The notes beneath the pieces are model-generated. The model did no database searches. It was not told where the DNA came from and saw only the letters and a list, made by a program, of their open reading frames with translations. The position numbers and the translations under genes were made by a program. Below, one piece after another: positions 40,414 to 49,146 of a DNA stretch of 64,000 nt. The DNA comes from Spongiactinospora sp. TRM90649. Its GTDB lineage: Bacteria > Actinomycetota > Actinomycetes > Streptosporangiales > Streptosporangiaceae. The DNA lies in the NCBI RefSeq assembly GCF_029382225.1, contig NZ_JARLTC010000030.1, positions 94,198-158,197 of the forward strand, written 5' to 3'. Position 1 is the first letter of the stretch. Each line of letters starts with the position of its first letter.

Positions 40414-41768
40414 GCCCCCAACGTACCCAGGCCGGGTCCGGCGCCCGACTCGGGCTCGGGCCCGGTTCCGGCGGTGAGCGCCGCGTCGGCCAGCAGGTCG
40501 AGCGTCAGCGCTGCCGACCACGAGAAGTCGCGGCAGCCCCGGCCGCTGCCGTCGAAGGGGTCGAAGCACTCGCGGAAGCCTGCCTGCCGCACCAGCCGCA
40601 GGGTGCAGGCAGAGAGCACCTGGGCCAGCTCGGTGAAGCCGTGCGATCCCGCCGCGTGCCACAGCAGCCAGTTGGTGTTCACCCACGACGGGCCGCGCCA
40701 GTAGTGGGAGCGGTCGAACTGCGCGGCCCGGATGTCGATGCTCGGCACCGGATATCCGGCCGCGCCCATGAACCTGCCCGACTCCAGCGTGGCGACCAGG
40801 GCCGACACCTGCTCGCCGGGCATGCGCGGGTCGAGCAGCGGCGCGAACGACCCGACGGTCGCGATCGGGATCGGGGCCCCCGCCCGCAGGTCGCGGGCGT
40901 AGTAGAGGCCGTCCCAGCCGTTCCACAGCCGGGCGGCCAGCGCGCCCCTGATCCGCTCGGCCGCCTCCAGGTGCGGCCGGGGATCGGCGCCCGCCACCGG
41001 CGCCAGCTCGGCGAGCGCCTCGCAGGAGGCCAGCCAGATCCCGTTGAACATCGGGTCCTCGACCGCGAACGGATGGTCCTGCCGCAGATATCTCGTGTCG
41101 TATCCGGAGTCGCGGTAGCTCAGCGCCAGCGACACGTAGCGGTCGTGGTGGTTGTCCGGGTGCCTGCCCGGCAGCATCTCGCGGTGGTAGGCGTACCGGA
41201 CGGCGGGCAGCGCCGCCAGCGGGGAGTCCCACACCGGGCTGTCGTCCATCCCCGACTCCCACGGATGCACGATCGCCGCCAGCCCCGCGCCGCCCAGGTC
41301 GCGCGTGGTCTCCAGGTAGTCGTGCTGGGCGATCAGCATCGGGTAGACCTGCCTGACGAAGCCCTCGGCCGTCTCCGGGTCGTCCGCGTACCGCCACAGC
41401 CACCAGACGGCCAGCGCGTGCAGCGGGGGCTGGGTCAGCCCGGAGGTGGCCACGTCTCTCGGGGCGGCGGCGTTGTCGTGCGACCGCCACACCGAGGGGC
41501 CCGGAAAGTAGCCGCCGGCCGTCCGGAAGAGGATGTGCGGCACCATGCCGGTCCGCCACTGGCCGCCCAGCAGCCCGGCCAGCTCGGCCCTGGCCCTGCC
41601 CGGGTTGGCCCGCGCCAGGCCGATCGTCACGAAGGCGGAGTCGAAGCTCCACTGGTGCGGGTAGAGCCCGGGTGCGGGCACGGTGGCCGTACCCGTCCAG
41701 TTCGCGTCGAGCACGGAAAGTGCCTCGCGCCCGAGCGCGGCGTCGTCAACCGCGGGCCGCGCCTCCAT
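40410..41768 (-). CDS. GH63/trehalase-like (alpha/alpha)6-barrel glycoside hydrolase
   Basis: Protein of 452 residues with the MGH1/GH63-type barrel. Motifs seen are GLYPHQWSFDSAFVTIGLAR, TGMVPHILF, THGLTQPPLHALAVW-like (SGLTQPPLHALAVWWLWR), HPWESGMDDSPVWDSPLAAL (acid-rich active-site region) and HYWRGPSWVNTNWLLWHAA. Such enzymes act on mannosylglycerate, trehalose-like or short glucans. It has no signal peptide. ATG 41768 is preferred to GTG 41804, since a perfect palindrome lies over the latter. Overlaps the next gene by 4 bases. Confidence 0.87.
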   Translation of the reverse strand: MEARPAVDDAALGREALSVLDANWTGTATVPAPGLYPHQWSFDSAFVTIGLARANPGRARAELAGLLGGQWRTGMVPHILFRTAGGYFPGPSVWRSHDNAAAPRDVATSGLTQPPLHALAVWWLWRYADDPETAEGFVRQVYPMLIAQHDYLETTRDLGGAGLAAIVHPWESGMDDSPVWDSPLAALPAVRYAYHREMLPGRHPDNHHDRYVSLALSYRDSGYDTRYLRQDHPFAVEDPMFNGIWLASCEALAELAPVAGADPRPHLEAAERIRGALAARLWNGWDGLYYARDLRAGAPIPIATVGSFAPLLDPRMPGEQVSALVATLESGRFMGAAGYPVPSIDIRAAQFDRSHYWRGPSWVNTNWLLWHAAGSHGFTELAQVLSACTLRLVRQAGFRECFDPFDGSGRGCRDFSWSAALTLDLLADAALTAGTGPEPESGAGPGLGTLGA

Positions 41769-41788
41769 CCATCCAGTTTGCGTTGTTA

Positions 41789-41803
41789 TGTTCAAGGTGA
41801 ACA
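41789..41803. promoter_or_regulatory. Operator-like palindrome TGTTCA-N3-TGAACA before the GH63-like gene
   Basis: TGTTCAAGGTGAACA is a perfect dyad (6-bp arms, 3-base spacer), 20 bases before the chosen ATG. Its position next to the start suggests repression by a sugar-responsive regulator; none is adjacent. Confidence 0.65.
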
Positions 41804-41899
41804 CCCCTGCGTAGCGGCGCGTTCACCCAGAACCGGTCAGCGAACCCCCAACAAGCACCCGCCACGCCCCTCCTCCCGGCCGTCCTGGCCGGATCCGTC

Positions 41900-42108
41900 G
41901 CCCCTGGCCGCACATTCCGAAATACACACACAGAAGATCGGTATATACCCATGCATTTGTGGGAATTGCCCGCTGGTTTTCCTACACCCACGCCCAGGGT
42001 CCCGCCGTACGGTCGTCGATCAATGCGGATGATCGCACGGTTCATCGCAAGGAAGATCGCACCGATGATCACCAATACGGCGGCCGGGCAAGGCTTTTCC
42101 ACCCACAT
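41900..42108 (-). pseudogene. Possible remnant of a small two-helix membrane protein gene
   Basis: From an ATG at 42108 the frame reads VLVIIGAIFLAMNRAIIRID, RRPYGGTLGVGVGKPAGNSH and KCMGIYRSSVCV. The first helix and the GGTLGV...MGIYR turn look like a small two-helix membrane protein, but the second helix is not there: the frame turns into arginine/proline-rich sequence and overlaps the GH63-like start. No ribosome site is clear. A decayed gene or a chance frame are both possible. Confidence 0.35.
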
Positions 42109-42201
42109 ATCCGCTGGTCAGGGCGGGTGTGTCGGATCCCGCGCAACCGAACGCCCGGAAGGGGCCGTCCGGGTGCGCCGGGTGTCCGGCCCGACCGATC
42201 G

Positions 42202-42248
42202 CACCGGTGGCGACGATCACGAAAAGGTCGTGATCGCCGCGACCGGTG
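42202..42248 (-). terminator. Two-tier hairpin after the principal-type sigma factor gene
   Basis: Inner arms GATCACGA (42215-42222) and TCGTGATC (42228-42235) enclose AAAGG. Outer arms CACCGGT (42202-42208) and ACCGGTG (42242-42248) extend it. It lies 19 bases past the sigma-factor stop on the minus strand. Confidence 0.72.
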
Positions 42249-42266
42249 TGATCGCGATGTCAGATG

Positions 42267-43415
<1,149 letters not shown>

Positions 43416-43873
43416 GGAACACAGTCTGCTGTATTGGGCCCGTAAAACGGCAGACCTATTTTTGTCACCGATGGTAAGGCGGAGGTCATTACCAAAACGA
43501 GATCTGCTATAGGTTTGGCTCAAGCGCCTTCAGGAAAGTAATGCCCATTACGCGATCTTTTCCCGAGCGGCCTGGCCGCTCGGGCAGGGCAGGGTGCCCC
43601 AACTTTCACCGCAAATCACCCCTAATCCACCTGCTGCTCCCCAGCCCTACACGGGAGTACGGTCAACCCCGTATACACGGGAGTCGTCACCATCGCCCTC
43701 CCTCATCCCTCTGGTCCCCCGCACTACTACCGGCGCAGTAGTCCACGACGCGACCGGTCCCCACGGCGTAGGGCGAACACCCTCTCCCAGGGGGACGAAC
43801 GCCGCCGTCGCACCGTGAAACCGTCTTCTCAGACAGCAGGACGTGCGGACACCTGAGCGCATGGAGGCGATAG
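43416..43873. other. Divergent leader region with perfect hairpin and direct repeats, no gene
   Basis: Between the sigma-factor start and the erythromycin esterase-like start. CCCGAGCGGCC and GGCCGCTCGGG form a perfect stem at 43562-43584 with a one-base centre. TACACGGGAGT occurs at 43648-43658 and again at 43674-43684, a 26-bp period. The A/T-rich part near 43440-43530 may hold the sigma-factor promoter. No coding frame is credible. Confidence 0.65.
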
Positions 43874-45148
43874 ATGACCGGGCGGATGAACATGGCGAGC
43901 TGGATCCGTGACCACGGGACCGCCATCGACACCCTGGACTTCGACGCCCGCCTGGACGACCTCGAACCGCTCCGCGACGTCGTCGGCGACGCGCGGGTGG
44001 TGGCGCTGGGAGAGAGTTCGCACCACATTCGGGAGTTCTACCAGGTACGCCACCGCATCCTGCGCTTCCTGGTCGAACGTTGCGGCTTCCAGGTGTACGC
44101 CCTGGAGGCCCCCTTCACCCAGGGACAGGTTCTGCAGGAGTGGGTGCGGGGCGGCCCCGGGACGGTGGAACAGATCGCCGAGAGCGGCATCGCCATGTCC
44201 CTGGGGCAGTGCCGGGAGATGCACGAGGCGCTCACCTGGATCCGGCAGCGGAACGAGAAGACCGAAGGGCGGCCGCTCAGGTGCGCCGGCACCGACCTGC
44301 CCGGCGCGTTCGGATCGCCCCTGCCCGCGCTGGAGGCGATCACCGAATACGTGAACCGGGCCTGCCCCGACGCGCTGCCCGCCCTGGAGGCGGCGACCGG
44401 CGTGGCCCGGAGCTTCCACGACCCCGTCACCATGCGGGCCTTCGCCCGCTACCACGAACTCGGCCCCGGCGAGCGGGACACGCTGACCAGCGCACTGAGC
44501 CGCTTGACGGCCCGGCTGGGACGGCTGAGCCTCGTCCGGCGCGGCCGGGGCCACGGGGGCGAGCACGACACGGCGATGTGGCACCTTCGCGGAGCCTGGT
44601 ACCTGGACCAGCTCCACCGCGCCACCACCGAGGAGGACTTCGAGGCCGCGTCGACGTTCCGCGACGTCTACATGGCCGAGTCGGTCCTGCGCCTGCTGGA
44701 GGAGGACCCGGGCGCTCGTGTCGTGCTGGCCGCGCACAACTGGCACATCCAGCGCACTCCCGCGGCCGAGAGCGACGACCGCCCGCTGCTGCCGGCCGGA
44801 GCCCACCTCGCCGCGGCCCTTGGAGACGACTACCGGGCCATCGGCGTGACCGCGAGCCACGGCCGCACCACCACGGTGGGCGAGGCGACACCGGAACACC
44901 CCGAGGGCACCTGGTACGACGCACCGCTCTCGCCGCCCGCCGACCACAGCATCGAGGCCGCCTTCCCCACCGACGCCCTCTGGACCCTCGCCGACCTCCG
45001 CGCGGCCCGCCCCCACATCCATGACGCGGACACCTTCCAGCACTCCCGGATGGCCGACTACTTCCTCGACATGCCGGTATTCGCGGCCTTCGACGCCATC
45101 GCCCACGTATCCCACACAACCGGCACCGACTACGTGGTCCAGCGCTGA
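43874..45148 (+). CDS. Erythromycin esterase (EreA/EreB)-family protein
   Basis: Protein of 424 residues. The family motif RVVALGESSHHIREFYQVRH (about 41-60) contains the catalytic-site Glu and His residues, followed by VYALEAPFTQGQVLQEW. Later conserved parts are MHEALTWIRQRN, FRDVYMAESVLRLLEEDPGA and VVLAAHNWHIQR. EreB-type enzymes hydrolyse the macrolide lactone; many family members act on other esters, so the macrolide activity is not certain. GGAGG lies 5-6 bases before the ATG. It is a single gene, divergent from the sigma factor. Confidence 0.9.
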   Translation: MTGRMNMASWIRDHGTAIDTLDFDARLDDLEPLRDVVGDARVVALGESSHHIREFYQVRHRILRFLVERCGFQVYALEAPFTQGQVLQEWVRGGPGTVEQIAESGIAMSLGQCREMHEALTWIRQRNEKTEGRPLRCAGTDLPGAFGSPLPALEAITEYVNRACPDALPALEAATGVARSFHDPVTMRAFARYHELGPGERDTLTSALSRLTARLGRLSLVRRGRGHGGEHDTAMWHLRGAWYLDQLHRATTEEDFEAASTFRDVYMAESVLRLLEEDPGARVVLAAHNWHIQRTPAAESDDRPLLPAGAHLAAALGDDYRAIGVTASHGRTTTVGEATPEHPEGTWYDAPLSPPADHSIEAAFPTDALWTLADLRAARPHIHDADTFQHSRMADYFLDMPVFAAFDAIAHVSHTTGTDYVVQR

Positions 45149-45575
45149 CCGCCCACGCCCGCCCATCCACCGCATGCCTTTACAAAGTAGAGTAAATCCC
45201 CGAATTGCAGTGCATCCACACAGGTAAGCAGCACATCCGGATGCTCTGGCCTGGGCGGGCGGCGCGCAAGCAACGGTGGCTCTGCTGGGGAGGATGCTGA
45301 GACGGGTGCCGCGATCCGCGCAAACGTGTTTCCTCCCCCGCCGCGCCCCCGGCGCTGGACACCCTCGGGATCCCCCCGAACCGCAGGCTGGAGCGGATCC
45401 CCTGCCGAGCGGCAATGGATCTTCCGCCCCAGGGCTGGGCGTGAGTGCTGTGAACCGCGTGAAAGGGATGCCTTCGGTCGCCGTCTTCCAGACTCGGCGC
45501 GCCGCATCCACCCGAATGTCGATAAACGACGGCACGGCCACCCTTGCGCCGAACAGGCCCTGAGAGCGAGAGCGA
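45149..45575. other. Intergenic region with copy A of a dispersed repeat, no gene
   Basis: Between the erythromycin esterase-like gene and the end of the isochorismatase remnant. It contains the left copy of a diverged repeat at 45271-45328. Frames on both strands are short, arginine/proline-rich and without ribosome sites. Confidence 0.55.
45271..45328 (+). repeat. Dispersed repeat, copy A
   Basis: AACGGTGGCTCTGCTGGG (45272-45289) is identical to 48765-48782. The similarity continues, with substitutions and a small gap, through GATCCGCGCAAACG here against GATCTGCGCAAACG in copy B. Same orientation, 3.49 kb apart. Confidence 0.65.
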
Positions 45576-45871
45576 TCAGATGATCCGTCGGCGGCCGGAA
45601 CCGAGCCCCGGCCGCGTCCCGTCGGGATTGCGGCTCCCCTCCAGGAACGACCGCAGTTCGGCGGTGTCGACGATGTCGGCCAGCCTCGGAAAGACGCTGG
45701 TCATCAGAACCATGTGGACCTGCGGGTCCGGGCCGGCGACGCAGTCGGAGAGGACGTAGAGCCGGTAGTCCCGGTCGGCGGCGTCAGTGACCGAGGCCAG
45801 GATCCCCTCCTGGAATCCATGACGAGCAGCGCGGCCGTCCGTGGGTCCAGCGACGCGGGCGTGGCGGTCAC
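45576..45871 (-). pseudogene. Isochorismatase-family hydrolase gene, frameshifted and internally deleted
   Basis: The GTG at 45871 has GGAGA upstream and overlaps the MFS stop (GTGA). The product begins TATPASLDPRTAALLVMD, where the catalytic Asp motif MDFQEG of the family is expected. One base is missing, so FQEGILASVT is read in the next frame. That frame then jumps to DAADRDYRLYVLSDCVAGPD and FPRLADIVDTAELRSFL, the C-terminal part of the family. The middle, including the catalytic Lys and Cys, about 110 residues, is absent. It is therefore a double lesion (frameshift plus deletion) and surely non-functional. Confidence 0.8.
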
Positions 45872-47115
45872 GTTCTCTCCTTCGGTGATGAGGACGCCCT
45901 GGCGGGCGAAGGCGCGCGCCGGGGAAGCAACAGCGGGGTCGCCAGGAGCAGCACCCCGGCCAGACCGATGGCCGTGCGCGCCCCGAACAGGCCGCCCAGG
46001 ACGCCCCAGACGGCCGTCAGGAGCGCGGTGGAGGCCCTGGTCGTCACCGTCCAGGCGGACAGTGTGCGGGTGACCCGGTCGGCCGGGGTGCGTTCGAGCC
46101 GGTATGTCGCGAAGACGGGATTGAAGACCGCGCAGCAGAAGATGAGCCCGAGTTCGACGCCCATCACCAGCGGCAGCCCCCCTGCGTTCGGCGGCCCCAC
46201 GAAGACCAGGCCGAGGGGCCAGAGCGCGCGCAGCGTCCCGGCCACGACCAGGACCCGGTGCTGCCCGAACCGGGTGACGAGGGGGCGGGCCAGCCGCGAA
46301 CCGAACAGCCCGCCGATCGCGGGCGCGGCGAAGGCGAGGCCGTACTGCCACGGCGTGAACCCGAGTTCGCCGAGCATCAGGACGGCCAGCAGCGCGTCGG
46401 TGGCCATCACCAGCCCGTTGAACACGGTGGTGTTGAAGAACAACGGGCGCAGCGTCGCGTCGGCGAAGATGTGCCGCCAGCCGTCGAGCAGGTCGCGGGG
46501 GCGCGTGCGCACGCCGTCCCGGCGCACGGGCCGCGGCTCCTGGCCGCCCATCGCGCGGATGCCCAGCGCCGAGAGCAGGTAGCTGACCGCGTCGGCCACC
46601 ACCGTCGCGACCGGGCCGAGGAGCCCGATCGCGGCACCGCCCAGCGGCGGGCCGATGATCGTGGTCGTCCAGGCCGTGGACTCGAACCGGGCGTTGGCGA
46701 CGAGCAGGTCCCCGACCGGGAGCGACGTCTTCAGGTACGCGCCGGAGGCGGCCCGGAAGGTGATGTCCGCCGCCGCGACGACGACCGAGACCAGCAGGAG
46801 CTGAACGAAGGAGAGCACCCCGAGCGCGAACGCGGCGGGGATGGTCAGCAGCGCCGCGAACCGCACCAGGTCCGTTCCGATCAGCACCGGCCGCTTGCGG
46901 CGGAACTCCACCCACGGGCCGAGCGGCACCGCCACGGCCGCGCCGACCGCCGCCGCCACGGCGGACAACGCCGCGACCTCCGCCGGACCGGCGTCCAGCA
47001 CCTGGACGGCGATCAGCGGGAACGCGCCGAAGGCGAGCCAGGTGCCGAGCGCACTGGTCGCGTACGCTCCCCACAACCACCCGAACGACCGCCCCAGCCG
47101 ATGCCCGCTCCGCAT
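45868..47115 (-). CDS. MFS exporter (enterobactin/macrolide-efflux type, 12 helices)
   Basis: Protein of 415 residues: SFGWLWGAYATSALGTWLAF at the N-terminus, VLDAGPAEVAALSAVAAAVG, AVPLGPWVEFRRKRPVLIGT (motif A-like), ESTAWTTTIIGPPLGGAAIG and LERTPADRVTRTLSAWTVTT. It is of the EntS/MefA-like group of drug or siderophore exporters. ATG 47115 is chosen with GAGGGG upstream; a longer frame begins at 47151. It is divergent from a LysR regulator and coupled to the decayed isochorismatase gene. Confidence 0.88.
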   Translation of the reverse strand: MRSGHRLGRSFGWLWGAYATSALGTWLAFGAFPLIAVQVLDAGPAEVAALSAVAAAVGAAVAVPLGPWVEFRRKRPVLIGTDLVRFAALLTIPAAFALGVLSFVQLLLVSVVVAAADITFRAASGAYLKTSLPVGDLLVANARFESTAWTTTIIGPPLGGAAIGLLGPVATVVADAVSYLLSALGIRAMGGQEPRPVRRDGVRTRPRDLLDGWRHIFADATLRPLFFNTTVFNGLVMATDALLAVLMLGELGFTPWQYGLAFAAPAIGGLFGSRLARPLVTRFGQHRVLVVAGTLRALWPLGLVFVGPPNAGGLPLVMGVELGLIFCCAVFNPVFATYRLERTPADRVTRTLSAWTVTTRASTALLTAVWGVLGGLFGARTAIGLAGVLLLATPLLLPRRAPSPARASSSPKERT

Positions 47116-47222
47116 GCCCGATGCCCCTCGCCACTCGCCTCGCCCGCACAACCGATTCGCGATCGAAAGGCATCAAAGCGCGCGGTGCATCAGGGGATCA
47201 AACAACCACAGGCCACCTCTGC

Positions 47223-47237
47223 ACAACCAAACGTTGT
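47223..47237. promoter_or_regulatory. LysR-type binding site between MFS and LysR genes
   Basis: ACAACcaaacGTTGT is a dyad with 5-bp arms and a 5-base spacer, matching the T-N11-A form of LysR-regulator boxes. It lies 17 bases before the LysR ATG and within the 139-bp divergent promoter region. Confidence 0.65.
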
Positions 47238-47254
47238 ATCGATAGGGTGTCCGC

Positions 47255-48190
47255 ATGGACCTCGACACCGTCCGAACCTTCCTCGCCGCCGCCGACACGG
47301 GGCAGTTCCAGGAGGCCGCCGCCGAGCTGGCGATCACCCAGCAGGCCGTCTCCAAGCGCATCGCCGCGCTGGAGCGCGACCTCGGCGTCCGGCTGTTCAC
47401 CCGCACTCCGCGCGGCGCCGAGCTCACCATCGACGGGCAGGCGTTCCTGCCCCACGCCCGCGACCTGCTCCGGGTCGCCGAGCGCGCGGTCGCGTCCGTC
47501 CGCGCGGGCAGCCGTCCGCTGCGCGTCGATGTCCTCGCCTCACGCGGCGCGCAGTCGGGGCTGCTCCGTGAGTTCCACCGCGCGCACCCGGAGATCGAAC
47601 TCGACGTGGTGATGCTGTTCGACATCGACACGGCCGTCGCCGCCATTCGGTCGGGCGTGATCGACGCGTCCTTCCGCGCGGTCGCCGTGCCCGGCCGGCC
47701 CCTTCCTGACGACATCAGGTCCGTCAGGGTCCTCGACGAACCGCTCCAGCTCCTCACCGGCCCGGCGCACGCGCTGGCGTCCAGTCGGTCGGTGCCCCTG
47801 GCCCGGCTCACCGGGCACCGGATCTGGATGCCCGGCATCGTCCAGGGCACGGAGTGGGCCGCCTACTACGACGACCTCGTCGCCGAGTTCGACCTCACCA
47901 TCGAGGCGACGGGGCCCAACTTCGGCTCCGACGCGCTCCTCGACACGATCGCCGACACCCCGGCCCTGGCCACCTTCATGGGCGAGCACACCCGCCTCGT
48001 CTGGCCCACCGGCTACGGCCTGCGCCGCATCCCGGTGACCGGCCCCACGCCCGTCTACCCACACTCCCTCCTATGGCACCGTGACAACTCCCACCCGGCC
48101 CTCCCCACCCTCCGCGACCACCTCGCCACCACAACCCCTGGCCACAGCGCGCCTGACACCTGGGTACCCGCCTGGGCCACCCCCCACTGA
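47255..48190 (+). CDS. LysR family transcriptional regulator
   Basis: Protein of 311 residues. The N-terminal HTH is LDTVRTFLAAADTGQFQEAA with LAITQQAVSKRIAALERDLG and VRLFTRTPRGAELTIDGQAF. The effector domain follows (LRVDVLASRGAQSGLLREFH, AAIRSGVIDASFRAVAV). It is divergent from the MFS/isochorismatase-remnant operon, with a typical box between, and is probably its activator or repressor. The inducer is unknown. Confidence 0.94.
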   Translation: MDLDTVRTFLAAADTGQFQEAAAELAITQQAVSKRIAALERDLGVRLFTRTPRGAELTIDGQAFLPHARDLLRVAERAVASVRAGSRPLRVDVLASRGAQSGLLREFHRAHPEIELDVVMLFDIDTAVAAIRSGVIDASFRAVAVPGRPLPDDIRSVRVLDEPLQLLTGPAHALASSRSVPLARLTGHRIWMPGIVQGTEWAAYYDDLVAEFDLTIEATGPNFGSDALLDTIADTPALATFMGEHTRLVWPTGYGLRRIPVTGPTPVYPHSLLWHRDNSHPALPTLRDHLATTTPGHSAPDTWVPAWATPH

Positions 48191-49146
48191 CCCCAGACCG
48201 GACCGAGACCGAGGCTCTCGTCCATGCCGAGGCGGATGGGTGCCGCGACGGCCGACGCCCGCCCCGACCAGCGCGGCCCCCTTCACCGCTCCTCGCCGCC
48301 GAGCCCCCACGACCAGCGGCCCTCTCACCCCCGCTCATCGCACGCCTCAGGTCGGGCGGTGCCCCGTGATTCCCCGCCTCTCCGTCCATCGGAGGTAGGC
48401 GACCGACGCCGGCGCGCAAACTGCACCCGGAATCAGCGGAGGGCGCCCTGCTCCTAAGCGAAGGGCCGGCACCGGCAGCCGTGCGAAGCCCCTGCCGGCC
48501 GCACACGTGACGGCGAGCACGAAAGATCGAGAGCGGCTACCGCCGCATGCCGTACTCCCCCGCATGTACGGCGTGCCGCGATCGCGAGGGCCATTTCGCC
48601 CGGCCCAGCCAACAGAAGGCACGGCCGGGTGCACCTGGCCCTGAGCGAACGGACGGCACCAGCGGCAGCAGCAGCGGCAAGGCCCTGGTAGCCGACGACG
48701 CAACGGCGAGCACCACAAGCACCCTGCACGCGCCGGGCACCGACGGCACCGGGAGTGTTCAAGGAACGGTGGCTCTGCTGGGCGAACCCTGAGTTGAGCG
48801 CCGTGATCTGCGCAAACGCGCGGCCTGTCACCGTCACGACCCCGACGGTGGACACACCCATGGCACCCAGGATCGGCGTCGGCGACTGCCACCGCATGCC
48901 GTACACGCCCGCCCGGAACGCGACGAAACAGCGGAGGACGGCGATTGGTGGCCCGTCAGGTCGCGTAAATGGTGGCGGTTCCTACAGCTCAAGTACAAGT
49001 CGGCGGCTTCTGGCAGGCCGCCTTCCCCCTGCCCAGAACGCGACCTGGACGGGCGGTGCGGTGACCAGCGTGGGACGCGTCGGGCGGAGCCCGGCCCCAA
49101 GAGGAACAGCCCGAGCGCAGCGAGGCCCGGTGGCGGGAGGGGTGGG
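48191..49146. other. Gene-poor region with degenerate tandem sequence and copy B of the dispersed repeat
   Basis: No intact gene is seen in 956 bases between the LysR gene and the end of dnaG. A segment around GTACGGCATGCGG (minus strand) occurs at about 48541-48565 and, diverged, at 48886-48913. Sequences containing GACGGCGAGCACgAaAG occur near 48500 and 48705. On the minus strand these read as related hydrophobic peptides (RSFVLAVTCAAGRGF, RVLVVLAVASSATRA, VSTVGVVTVTGRAFA), suggesting decayed copies of one short exported-protein-like unit. The frames contain stops and shifts. Confidence 0.5.
48764..48818 (+). repeat. Dispersed repeat, copy B
   Basis: Right copy of the repeat at 45271. Eighteen identical bases (48765-48782), then a diverged stretch to GCGCAAACG. 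The two copies bound the MFS exporter, isochorismatase remnant and LysR gene in direct orientation. Confidence 0.65.

Noticed and set aside
45271..48818. Complete insertion sequence
   Set aside because: No transposase frame, terminal inverted repeats or target duplication could be recognised; only a diverged direct repeat is visible.
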